In this document: positions 52,805 to 59,855 of the stretch, in pieces
How positions within the stretch are numbered: the first letter of the stretch is position 1
Layout: every line of letters begins with the position of its first letter
Assembly: GCF_028765165.1 (NCBI RefSeq)
Contig: NZ_JARADB010000002.1
Coordinates: forward strand, 1,485,146 to 1,549,145
Reading direction: 5' to 3'
Source of the DNA: Paenibacillus sp. MAHUQ-63
GTDB taxonomy: Bacteria > Bacillota > Bacilli > Paenibacillales > NBRC-103111
DNA length: 64,000 nt
Program-made: the position numbers and the translations under genes
Notes under the pieces: generated by a model
The model's database searches: none
Seen by the model: only the letters and a program-made list of their open reading frames with translations
Told to the model about the DNA's origin: nothing

Positions 52805-53203
52805 TTGCATCAAGAGATACTAATAAATTTGCCAATTGAAGCAGAGGAAGTCCCCAAGTTAAGGGAATTGGTTGGTTGGGACGGCAGATATTCCGATTAT
52901 CCAACTTTATTCGAACGTTGTCATTTTTGGGCGGGTCTGAGAGATGGGAATCATATGCTGATAGCATTCGGTTATATGGCCGGGATGAGGTTACAACACG
53001 GGTACATGGAAGACATAATGGTTCACCCGGCATATCAGAGAAAAGGAATTGGCGAGGCCTTAGTAAAGAAATTACTGCAAGAGGCAGAACGTGTCGGGCT
53101 AGAGATTGTAACATTGACCTATGATTCGAAACATACTTCCTTATATACAAGGAGTGGATTCACTCCTTGTTCTGGGGGATTGTGGAGAGTGTCGTTTAGT
53201 TAA
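52805..53203 (+). CDS. GNAT-family N-acetyltransferase
   Basis: About 132 residues with the GNAT core: the acetyl-CoA-binding motif VHPAYQRKGIGEALVKKLL and a C-terminal YDSKHTSLYTRSGF strand typical of the family. The substrate is unknown. The open frame extends to ATG 52757, with another ATG at 52787. TTG 52805 is preferred because GGGGGAGAG lies eight bases before it; the longer forms would only add a basic tail. Confidence 0.8.
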   Translation: MHQEILINLPIEAEEVPKLRELVGWDGRYSDYPTLFERCHFWAGLRDGNHMLIAFGYMAGMRLQHGYMEDIMVHPAYQRKGIGEALVKKLLQEAERVGLEIVTLTYDSKHTSLYTRSGFTPCSGGLWRVSFS

Positions 53204-53264
53204 ACCCTTTGTGGATTACGATAAAGGTATTAAATTTTAATGGGCCCCTTTGAATTGGAACCGT

Positions 53265-53495
53265 CTACGAAATCTGTCTTCCTCGGCTAAGGGACTTCAT
53301 ATCAATGTTGGGATTGTCCAGGAGAGGCAGCATTTTAACACTGCTAATCATAGGAGAGAGGCACTGGTGACAAGTGGGGACGAACTCAAAAGCGAAATTG
53401 TCTCGAATCCAGCCATTACAATCTTCCTTCATGCATGCCCAAATTTTTGTGTTTCCTTGTGGGAGATCCTCTAACGATTTTCTTCGAAAATACAT
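53265..53495 (-). CDS. YdjO-like cold-inducible zinc-ribbon protein
   Basis: A 76-residue protein with two Cys pairs, CMKEDC and CHQC, and the NTKIWAC..DNFAFEFVPTC context that fits the YdjO family of small zinc-ribbon proteins described as cold-inducible in bacilli. AAGGAGGAG precedes the ATG. It lies just downstream of the cold-shock gene on the same strand, beyond its terminator, so some co-expression is likely. Confidence 0.8.
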   Translation of the reverse strand: MYFRRKSLEDLPQGNTKIWACMKEDCNGWIRDNFAFEFVPTCHQCLSPMISSVKMLPLLDNPNIDMKSLSRGRQIS

Positions 53496-53515
53496 AGTTA
53501 ACTCCTCCTTAGATT

Positions 53516-53550
53516 AAAAAAACTGCCCTTAACACATGTTAAGGACAGTT
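53516..53550 (-). terminator. Terminator between the cold-shock gene and the YdjO-like gene
   Basis: On the minus strand, AACTGTCCTTAAC and GTTAAGGGCAGTT pair around ATGT and are followed by a T-run. Confidence 0.8.
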
Positions 53551-53559
53551 TGCTGTGTA

Positions 53560-53760
53560 TTACAGTTTTACAACATTCTCGGCTTGCGGCCCGCGGTTGC
53601 CTTGGGCTACGTTAAACTGAACGCGTTGACCTTCGTCCAGGGATTTGAAACCATCTCCTTGAATCGCGGAGAAATGAACGAATACATCATTTCCACCCTC
53701 AACCTCGATAAAGCCAAAGCCTTTCTCTGCATTAAACCATTTTACTGTACCTGTTTCCAT
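53560..53760 (-). CDS. Cold-shock protein (CspA/CspB family)
   Basis: A 66-residue OB-fold RNA chaperone. RNA-binding motif RNP1 is KGFGFI and RNP2 is VFVHF. It begins [14 protein letters not shown] and ends [10 protein letters not shown], like Bacillus Csp proteins. ATG 53760 is used because TTGGAGG lies before it; the frame extends ten codons upstream. The 119-nt leader holds a terminator-like hairpin. Confidence 0.97.
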   Translation of the reverse strand: METGTVKWFNAEKGFGFIEVEGGNDVFVHFSAIQGDGFKSLDEGQRVQFNVAQGNRGPQAENVVKL

Positions 53761-53801
53761 ATAAATTACCTCCAAATAATTATTTAACATGTATTTTTAA
53801 A

Positions 53802-53864
53802 TAAAAAAATCACACATTGAAAAAGGTACCATTACACACAAATGATCACCTTTTCAATATGTGA
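53802..53864 (-). promoter_or_regulatory. Leader hairpin with U-run upstream of the cold-shock gene
   Basis: On the minus strand, CACATATTGAAAAGGT pairs, with small bulges, with ACCTTTTTCAATGTGTG, and ATTTTTTTAT follows. This has the form of an intrinsic terminator but lies between the csp promoter and the csp start codon, so it may act as a temperature-dependent attenuator or as an mRNA structure changed in the cold. Confidence 0.5.
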
Positions 53865-53885
53865 ATTTATGTTTAGCTGCTTATA

Positions 53886-53914
53886 ACAATATGTTACCAC
53901 ACAAAAGTCTGCAA
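53886..53914 (-). promoter_or_regulatory. Promoter of the cold-shock gene
   Basis: On the minus strand, TTGCAG (53914-53909) and TATTGT (53891-53886) are exactly 17 bases apart. Transcription from about 53879 would give a leader of about 119 nt, a length usual for cold-shock genes. Confidence 0.55.
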
Positions 53915-54065
53915 AGCAAATTTTAACGTGTTTCAGCCTCCCACGGCGTTAACCAAGATATTGAATGCCTGCGATTGCCATTCGATCCACACACATGGCT
54001 AAGGGTCGGAACCAAGTGTCATGCGTTTCAGAGGCACGCCATATTGCGTTGCACTGTTAAATTTT

Positions 54066-54266
54066 TTAAACGAGTATTGCCACGGTAGTTTCTGTTATAT
54101 CTTTTATTGACTCTTTCCTCTTTTCGCAGCAACTCGAACATGCACCTGCATGATAAACATTACCTGAAATGCGTTTGTAATCTGTTTTGAAAAAGTACAT
54201 CACACAGTCTTTAGTTACAATTCTGCAACATTCACAACAGTAAACACGAGATTGTACGATCGACAC
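54066..54266 (-). CDS. Small Cys-rich ORF (tentative)
   Basis: A 66-residue ORF if started at GTG 54266, after GGTGGGG. It has two Cys clusters, YCCECC with a later Cys in TKDCVMYF, and ACSSCCEKR, which could bind zinc. The frame extends upstream to 54311 without a ribosome site. I do not recognise the family. The real gene status is uncertain because it lies in an otherwise gene-poor interval and no promoter was found. Confidence 0.35.
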   Translation of the reverse strand: MSIVQSRVYCCECCRIVTKDCVMYFFKTDYKRISGNVYHAGACSSCCEKRKESIKDITETTVAILV

Positions 54267-54311
54267 ATCATCCCCACCATCGTAATTTGGACCCGATGCG
54301 AGAAATCTCAA

Positions 54312-54658
54312 CGGTCTTTATTGCTGCTGGCGATTATTCGTCTATGTCAGGTCATGCTTTATATGGATCGCGCAGCATTTCTTGGTTCGACGAGTCTCAT
54401 TATGCAGTTCTCAACAAAAATAGACTATGTAGAAACTTAAGGATTCCGGTTTGCTTTTTTTTGGTAAAAAAAATTGCTTGTTATAACGAACCGATAAATA
54501 TTGCTAAACGAAATGAAATATCAGAGAGAACGAAAGTGAAGGAATGGAATAATCAGGAGGTCAGTTCACTGCATCTGCCCGCTATTTGCACAAACATGCT
54601 ATTATTAGATATAACCCAAATAAAGGGAATATTTCATAAAACATAAAGGAGGTTAGTG
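54312..54658. other. Gene-poor interval
   Basis: A plus-strand open frame (54287-54646) crosses this interval but has no ribosome site, and its sequence matches no family I know. The interval becomes AT-rich towards the right. AAAGGAGG at 54646-54652 is the ribosome site of the next gene. Confidence 0.4.
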
Positions 54659-55609
54659 ATGAATAGACATGCGGATTTGTCTTCAAGGGTATCGAAAAAT
54701 AATTCGGAAGAAGGCTCAAGGAATGTTCCTGATTTTCGTTCATTGAACCAAGCAGGGGCTGCACAGCTTAGCAAGCTGCATGCAACGATAGGAAATCGGG
54801 CAGTCGGCCAACTTGTGCAGCGAACCTTCGCCGCCACTGGAACTTCTATACAGAGAATGACAGATGAAGATAAGCAAGGAAAGCCCAATAAACAAAAATT
54901 GGAAAAGTCGCGAAAAAAATACGAACAGCTTGCAAAACAATTCCCCAAAGACTCGGCCATTGAATCATTCGATTATTTATTCGAGAACGCAACTGATTAT
55001 GATGATCTTAACCGGCGCATTGATGCCGAGATTGATAAAGCGGATAGGCGCAGCAAGGCTGTTGAAGCGCAGAGAAATAAATTGAAAGAAGAGGAGAAAG
55101 CGGCATTAGTCCAGAAGCCTCTTCCAGAGCCGGTTAATAGTCCGACAACTTCAGCAGAGCCCACGAAGAAGAAGAAGAAAACGAAGATCGATATCACGGC
55201 AGATGTGATATCCAGCCCTACAATGAAACAAGAATCCGTAACCAATTCCAAGAAAGCAACCAATGTGATGCTGCAAAACTGGATTAATACTGGTAAACCA
55301 GCAAAAGCTTCTATCGAGCAAACGGGGGAAATGAAAATAACGGATGAAACGGTCTATATCTATGCGACAATCATAATTCCCGATAAAGACGACCCTGTAG
55401 TTATTAATAAATACCCTATTGAAGTTCACTATCATCCAGTCAACTCATCTAAGAACTATCTGCATGTGAAACACAGCGCTGGTTCAAGCCCCAAAAACAA
55501 AATCACGGAAACATCATGGCTCATTCCAAGTGGTGCGAGTACACTGAAATCAGCCGTTGAATTGTGGAATGAAACCTTTCCCGATAACATATCGACACAT
55601 AAGTGGTAA
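54659..55609 (+). CDS. Hypothetical protein with GNRAV-type N-terminal motif (eCIS/DUF4157-like)
   Basis: A 316-residue protein without a signal peptide. Residues 40-55 read LHATIGNRAVGQLVQR, resembling the short LQxxxGNxAVxxLLQ motif often seen near the N-terminus of proteins with DUF4157 or linked to extracellular contractile injection systems. A charged coiled-coil-like region at about 70-160 (KSRKKYEQLAKQ, then KAVEAQRNKLKEEE) and a Lys-rich linker (PTKKKKKTK) lead to a C-terminal domain of about 120 residues with HYHPVNSSK. The function is unknown. ATG 54659 follows AAGGAGG. The gene may be horizontally acquired. Confidence 0.65.
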   Translation: MNRHADLSSRVSKNNSEEGSRNVPDFRSLNQAGAAQLSKLHATIGNRAVGQLVQRTFAATGTSIQRMTDEDKQGKPNKQKLEKSRKKYEQLAKQFPKDSAIESFDYLFENATDYDDLNRRIDAEIDKADRRSKAVEAQRNKLKEEEKAALVQKPLPEPVNSPTTSAEPTKKKKKTKIDITADVISSPTMKQESVTNSKKATNVMLQNWINTGKPAKASIEQTGEMKITDETVYIYATIIIPDKDDPVVINKYPIEVHYHPVNSSKNYLHVKHSAGSSPKNKITETSWLIPSGASTLKSAVELWNETFPDNISTHKW

Positions 55610-55676
55610 TAGAGGTGTAGACTTCTAAGACGAAGATCAATGGTTTAGTAAAAGCGCAGCTTTAGCGAGGAGATGA

Positions 55677-56576
55677 ATGATTTTCAGGATGTTAAAGGTG
55701 AAACGCTGGCCAAAAAGTACCATCGCAGCGGGTCGCCGTCATACCGTTGGGCTTAAAATTGACGGCACGGTGATGGCTGTGGGTGATAATAAATGTGGCC
55801 AATGTCATGTAGGAGATTGGCGCGATATTGTGGCTGTCGCGGCAGGTAATGTTCATATGGCGCCGAACACGGGTAATGCTCATACAATCGGTCTTAAATC
55901 TGATGGCACTGCGGCGGCAGTGGGTTGGAACCGGTATGACCAATGCAATGTAAACGACTGGCGCGATATTGCAGCGATTGCGGCGGGTTGGCGCCGTACT
56001 ATTGGGCTTAAATCTGACGGTACGGTGATAGCAGTGGGCCGAAATAAGGATGGTGAATGTAAGGTAAATGCCTGGCATGATATTGCTGAGGTCGCGGTGG
56101 GTGACTGGCATACCGTCGGTCTTAAATTAGACGGAACGGTGATGGCCGCGGGCAATAATCGGTATCGGCAATGCCATGTAGGCGACTGGTACGAGATTAC
56201 TGAGGTCGCGGCAGGCTATCTTCATACAGCCGGTCTGAAAGCGGACGGTACGGTGACAGCTGTGGGTTTGAATAAACATGGCCAATGTGATGTTAGTACT
56301 TGGAGCGGGATTGTGGCGATATCAGCGGGTAGTAATCATACCATCGGCCTTAGACCTGACGGCACTGTGTCGGCAGTAGGTTGGAATGAGTATGGCCAAT
56401 GTCATGTAAGTGAATGGCGCGATATTGTAGCGGTCGCGGCGGGTTGTGCCCATACCGTAGGGCTTAAATCGGATGGCACGGTGGTTGCCGTGGGTAATAA
56501 TGAATATGGCCAATGCGATGTGACCGACTGGTACGGCATCAAACTGCCTGGGAATTATTCTATTTGGCCAGAGTAA
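55677..56576 (+). CDS. RCC1-like beta-propeller repeat protein
   Basis: A 299-residue protein made of about seven repeats of 38-42 residues, each with the pattern HTxGLKxDGTVxAVGxNxxGQCxVxxWxDIxxVAAG. These are RCC1-type repeats, which form a beta-propeller. No signal peptide. Almost every repeat holds a Cys in GQC. Bacterial RCC1-like proteins are often of unknown role, some secreted or linked to toxins. It lies 67 bases after the GNRAV-motif gene and may be its partner. Confidence 0.8.
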   Translation: MIFRMLKVKRWPKSTIAAGRRHTVGLKIDGTVMAVGDNKCGQCHVGDWRDIVAVAAGNVHMAPNTGNAHTIGLKSDGTAAAVGWNRYDQCNVNDWRDIAAIAAGWRRTIGLKSDGTVIAVGRNKDGECKVNAWHDIAEVAVGDWHTVGLKLDGTVMAAGNNRYRQCHVGDWYEITEVAAGYLHTAGLKADGTVTAVGLNKHGQCDVSTWSGIVAISAGSNHTIGLRPDGTVSAVGWNEYGQCHVSEWRDIVAVAAGCAHTVGLKSDGTVVAVGNNEYGQCDVTDWYGIKLPGNYSIWPE

Positions 56577-56630
56577 CACATCCGCTTTATCTACAATATG
56601 ATAAGTCTAGAACACTATAGAGGTGAGCCA

Positions 56631-57074
56631 ATGGCAGTCGTAAAAGCAAGGAAACAGGATATTGATATGTTGGCAAGGTTGCTTCGAGCCGAAGCTGAGA
56701 CCGAAGGTGAAATGGGCATGCTCCTTGTTGGAAATGTTGGTATTAACCGAATTAGAGCGAACTGTTCTGATTTCAAAGGCATTCGAACAATTCCCCAAAT
56801 GATCAACCAACCGCATGCATTCGAAGCGTTACAACATGGGATGTACTATCAAAACGCAAGAGAACGGGAACGCCGTCTGGCGCAGCGAGCTGTGAATGGG
56901 GAGCGGAATTGGCCGGGCAAATTCTCCTTATGGTACTTCCGTCCAGGCACGTTCCAAAATCCCGGCCCATGTCCGCCAACGTGGTATAATCAGCCGTTCG
57001 TAGGGCGATGGAAGAAGCATTGTTTCTATGAGCCGACCGCAACAGAATGTGAAAATGTATATAATACGTTTTAA
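56631..57074 (+). CDS. cwlJ: Spore cortex-lytic enzyme CwlJ
   Basis: A 147-residue cell-wall hydrolase. It matches Bacillus CwlJ closely along its length: LLRAEAETEGEMGMLLVGNVGINR, then NCSDFKGIRTIPQMI, KFSLWYFRPG, WYNQPFVGR, and the ending CENVYNTF. The catalytic Glu is expected in RAEAE (about residue 21). CwlJ is made in the mother cell and acts in the spore coat on germination to degrade cortex. The open frame starts at 56598; ATG 56631 with GAGGTGAG is preferred. Terminator at 57093. Confidence 0.95.
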   Translation: MAVVKARKQDIDMLARLLRAEAETEGEMGMLLVGNVGINRIRANCSDFKGIRTIPQMINQPHAFEALQHGMYYQNARERERRLAQRAVNGERNWPGKFSLWYFRPGTFQNPGPCPPTWYNQPFVGRWKKHCFYEPTATECENVYNTF

Positions 57075-57092
57075 CTGAATTTAATTGCCACG

Positions 57093-57127
57093 AAAAAGCC
57101 AGCAAACCCTGAGTTTGCTGGCTTTTT
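57093..57127 (+). terminator. Terminator of cwlJ
   Basis: AAAAAGCCAGCAAAC and its complement form a 15-bp stem around five bases, ending in a T-run. Confidence 0.85.
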
Positions 57128-57283
57128 GCCTTGCCTGCTTCCCGTATTGTTGTGGATTCCCATGCTGGTTCATTTTCATCAACAAAAGAAAAAGAGGGTT
57201 ATTGATTCCCCATAGAAAGAGGTTGGTTCCAAAATGTGTTAACATAGGAGAGAAGTATTTATAGTTTAGGGGGATGTGTTGGA

Positions 57284-57961
57284 ATGAGTAATAAAGGAGA
57301 TTTCATTGAATTTATGGTTAAATCAGAAGTTCTCATATTCGGTGACTTTGTAGCTAAGAGCGGAAGAAAGACACCATACATGATAAACACTGGGAATTTT
57401 AAAACTGCGCGGCAAATCGCTATATTAGGTGAATATTATGCTGATGTTATACATTCAAAATTGGATAAATCAGTAAATGTTCTCTTCGGTCCGGCCTACA
57501 AGGGTATTCCATTGGCGGTAGCGGCATCTGCTGCTTTATATAATAAGTACAATAGAGACATCTCGATAACTTTTAATAGAAAAGAGAAGAAAGATCATGG
57601 CGAAGGAGGCCAAATTATTGGGTATATACCACAAAATAACGATCGTATTGCAATCATTGAAGATGTGATAACCGCAGGTACGGCAGTAAGAGAAAGTATA
57701 AGTTTGCTAAACAACACCGCGGATGTAAAGATTACAGATTTAATCGTTTCAGTTGACCGGCTAGAGAGAGGTCTGAGTAATAAAACAACGATTCAGGAAT
57801 TGAATGATGATTATGGAATTCAAACTAATGCTATTGTAACCATAGAGGACATCTTAAATTATCTACACAATCGTGAAATTGATGGAAAGATTATCATTGA
57901 TGGGCGGATGAAAAATAGAATAGAAGATCATCTAAACCTATATGGGGTTAGTGGTAGTTAA
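57284..57961 (+). CDS. pyrE: Orotate phosphoribosyltransferase
   Basis: A 225-residue PRTase that makes OMP from orotate and PRPP in pyrimidine synthesis. The PRPP-binding motif is IAIIEDVITAGTA (122-134). The FGPAYKGIPLA segment (68-78) and the flexible hood FNRKEKKDHGEGG (97-109) are those of the PyrE family. It stands alone, not in a pyr operon, so it may be a second copy. ATG 57284 follows AGGGGGA. A weak terminator lies at 58000. Confidence 0.9.
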   Translation: MSNKGDFIEFMVKSEVLIFGDFVAKSGRKTPYMINTGNFKTARQIAILGEYYADVIHSKLDKSVNVLFGPAYKGIPLAVAASAALYNKYNRDISITFNRKEKKDHGEGGQIIGYIPQNNDRIAIIEDVITAGTAVRESISLLNNTADVKITDLIVSVDRLERGLSNKTTIQELNDDYGIQTNAIVTIEDILNYLHNREIDGKIIIDGRMKNRIEDHLNLYGVSGS

Positions 57962-57999
57962 AAGTAGCACGACATGACGGCAGCTTGCAAAAAGTAAAC

Positions 58000-58038
58000 T
58001 GCACCTCCATTGTTAGCATGACTAACAAATGGGGTGCA
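58000..58038. terminator. Terminator-like hairpin between pyrE and the GerPC-like gene
   Basis: TGCACCTCCATTGTTAG and CTAACAAATGGGGTGCA pair around five bases, with one or two mismatches. There is no strong T-run, so it may be weak. Confidence 0.45.
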
Positions 58039-58091
58039 ATTCACTGGCGACGGCTGCCGTTGTTATGACGCCTACGGTAGGGTTTAATAGC

Positions 58092-58511
58092 TCATTCGTT
58101 ATCCGTGCTTTGTTGAGAGAAAATGTTTTCGGAAATATGTGTCTGATCCGTTTTTAACTTATCAATCATGTCCCTCATTTGTTCGGTAGTTGCGGGGGCC
58201 GTTAGACCGATGTTCAGCGTACCTTTAAGCTCGTTTACGTGGAGCTCTTGGATTTTGTAGGTAATATTCTGGGGAGCTGAGTGCTTCTGGTCAGACAAAT
58301 GATTGGTCAGCTTCTCATTCATCTGTTTATCCAGCTGATCCTTCAACTGGGACTGGAGCTGGTTGTTCATGTCGTCAAGAATCGGACCCAACAATTGTTC
58401 TTTCAAACGTTGATTTTCAGCCTCCAGCTCACATTGCTTCTTCTCAAGATTAGCTATCCTTTGTTCAAAGGCGTAAATCCAAGGGCGAAGATTAATATTT
58501 AGATCATACAT
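58092..58511 (-). CDS. Spore germination protein GerPC-like
   Basis: A 139-residue protein. A coiled coil at about 15-75 (AFEQRIANLEKKQCELEAENQRLKEQ) is followed by YKIQELHVNELKGTLNIGLT, the segment that identifies GerPC. It is shorter than typical GerPC proteins. GerP proteins are coat proteins that let germinants reach their receptors. ATG 58511 follows AAAGGAGG; the frame begins at 58532. Last of three minus-strand gerP-type genes. Confidence 0.85.
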   Translation of the reverse strand: MYDLNINLRPWIYAFEQRIANLEKKQCELEAENQRLKEQLLGPILDDMNNQLQSQLKDQLDKQMNEKLTNHLSDQKHSAPQNITYKIQELHVNELKGTLNIGLTAPATTEQMRDMIDKLKTDQTHISENIFSQQSTDNE

Positions 58512-58528
58512 GGTGTCGCCTCCTTTGA

Positions 58529-58711
58529 TCATTGAACAACTGGGTGTGGAGGCGGCAATACATCATCCTCAGGTACTACGTTAGCCGTCTTTTCGTTCAC
58601 GCCTTCCGCAATCTCGGTTGCTTTGTTGTCAACTAATACGTTAAAACCGATATTCAGCGAACCTAGGTTGGCAATCGAATTAATTTTAATTTGGTTTATA
58701 AGAAAATTCAT
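58529..58711 (-). CDS. Small GerP-family spore protein (GerPB/GerPD-like)
   Basis: A 60-residue protein beginning MNFLINQIKINSIANLGSLNIGFNVLV and ending in a Pro-rich tail (DDVLPPPHPVVQ). The opening MNFxINQxIxIN and the Pro-rich end are like small GerPB/GerPD proteins, and its place between a GerPA/PF-like and a GerPC-like gene supports the call. Confidence 0.7.
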   Translation of the reverse strand: MNFLINQIKINSIANLGSLNIGFNVLVDNKATEIAEGVNEKTANVVPEDDVLPPPHPVVQ

Positions 58712-58726
58712 CTCTTGTTCTCTCTC

Positions 58727-58945
58727 CTAAACAAGGTTGCTGTTACCCTGATCGCTCACATCTGGATCGAGCACATTATTTCGGTCTGCATTAACAGAAG
58801 ATGTAGCGTCCCCTATGACAGTGTTACCGCCGACAGCTTTGGAGTTTGCCGCGTTTCCGCGCAACAGGTTGTCTCCGAAGTTGACAACCCCCCCAGTAGC
58901 GACTTCATTGATTCTTATGTTTACAATGTTAAACACGTTCGGCAT
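58727..58945 (-). CDS. GerPA/GerPF-family spore germination protein
   Basis: A 72-residue protein beginning MPNVFNIVNIRINEVATGGVVNFGDNL and ending with a DPDVSDQ motif, as in the GerPA/GerPF family. ATG 58945 is used because AAAGGATGAG lies well spaced before it; the ATG three codons upstream would overlap that site. First gene of the minus-strand gerP-type group. Confidence 0.85.
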   Translation of the reverse strand: MPNVFNIVNIRINEVATGGVVNFGDNLLRGNAANSKAVGGNTVIGDATSSVNADRNNVLDPDVSDQGNSNLV

Positions 58946-59229
58946 AAAGCTCATCCTTTACTCATTTTGACTGTGAAATACCAGTCTGCCAATTTGATCT
59001 TAAAGCCTAGAGGTATCGGACTTTCTGAAATGCCGGTTTAATTACATTGAATATGAGTTTTCAATGCTATAAGGAATTTCAGCATCTGTTTTGGGTTATA
59101 GATCCGTTCCCAATCCTTCTCAGTTGTTCTTAGTGACAGTGTATTCATTTGCCTAGGCATCTGTGTCTGAAAGCAGAAAGGGGTATAAAGTGGGATAGTC
59201 GACGATGGACGCTATTTCTAGATTTTAGT
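58946..59229. other. Intergenic region between divergent gerP-type genes
   Basis: No gene is seen. The region must hold the promoter of the minus-strand group, but no clear sigma-K or sigma-E pattern was found there. Confidence 0.4.
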
Positions 59230-59257
59230 CACACCACTGGTCTGTGTGAATAGGCTA
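59230..59257 (+). promoter_or_regulatory. Possible sigma-K promoter of the GerPA/PF-like gene at 59293
   Basis: AATAGGCTA at 59249-59257 resembles the sigma-K -10 pattern CATANNNTA (8 of 9), with ACACC/CAC about 16 bases upstream as a possible -35. Sigma-K control would fit a coat protein gene. Confidence 0.3.
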
Positions 59258-59292
59258 AATGATACATGTGTAAGATGACAGGAGTGTATCAT

Positions 59293-59535
59293 ATGCCAAG
59301 TTCGATTGTATTTAACATGATAAATGTTAATTCTCAGCACAGGAATGCCACGATAGGGATTGGAGAGAATGCACAAAGCAGTTGGGATTCACACAGTAAA
59401 AATAACTTTGCTTTTGGAGAAAACATCGGAAATTCAATAAGCGTCAATGTAGTGAATTTATTATATGATAATGATTTCATTGATTCACCGATTAGTGACC
59501 AAGACTTTAAACCTGCTGTCAATAATCAAGTCTAG
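59293..59535 (+). CDS. GerPA/GerPF-family spore germination protein
   Basis: An 80-residue protein beginning MPSSIVFNMINVNSQHRNATIGIGEN, with a later NIGNSISVNVVNLLYDNDFIDSPISDQDF. The IGIGEN segment and the DxPISDQD end match the GerPA/GerPF family. It is transcribed divergently from the other three gerP-type genes. AGGAGTG precedes ATG 59293; the frame starts earlier at 59266. A strong terminator follows at 59588. Confidence 0.8.
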   Translation: MPSSIVFNMINVNSQHRNATIGIGENAQSSWDSHSKNNFAFGENIGNSISVNVVNLLYDNDFIDSPISDQDFKPAVNNQV

Positions 59536-59587
59536 ATGATCGCTGAATTGCCTAAAAGTCATATGTAATAAGGCTTTCCCACTTTAT

Positions 59588-59635
59588 GTCCTCAAGTTCT
59601 TGTCATAATTAGATGACACGAACTTGAGGACTTTT
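59588..59635 (+). terminator. Terminator of the GerPA/PF-like gene
   Basis: GTCCTCAAGTTC and GAACTTGAGGAC form a perfect 12-bp outer stem with an inner GTCAT/ATGAC pair, followed by four T bases. Confidence 0.8.
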
Positions 59636-59855
59636 CTGATTTGGAGAAGAACATTAGCAATAATAAAAAAATAGAGTTGTTCCCACACAAGGGATATGGA
59701 GAGCTAATGTAGAAGGAGGATGTGCAAAGAATTGAAAATGGAGGAATAAACGTTGGGTAGTCGTATCACCTCCAGGGCAGTTCACCGCGGCTGTCATCAA
59801 GGCAGGATAAAGACAATCTTATTTGGAAACTTATGATGAAAGGATGAACCTTCCT
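59636..59855. other. Intergenic region
   Basis: No gene is seen. AGAAGGAGGATG at about 59710-59722 looks like a ribosome site plus ATG, but the frame closes after a few codons. AAAGGATGA at 59838-59846 precedes the next gene. Confidence 0.4.

Noticed and set aside
53536..53787. Plus-strand open frame opposite the cold-shock gene
   Set aside because: It mirrors the cold-shock coding sequence and has no start signals of its own.
54287..54646. Plus-strand open frame of 119 codons
   Set aside because: No ribosome site or promoter, no recognised motif, and a low-complexity AT-rich second half. It could be a gene remnant but cannot be supported.
55700..56540. Possible CRISPR or satellite array from regular DNA repeats
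   Set aside because: The period (about 115-125 bases) and codon-level pattern fit protein repeats; there are no short identical repeats with unique spacers.
55692..56579. Antisense open frames across the RCC1 gene
   Set aside because: They repeat with the same period as the RCC1 repeats and are simply the reverse reading of that gene.
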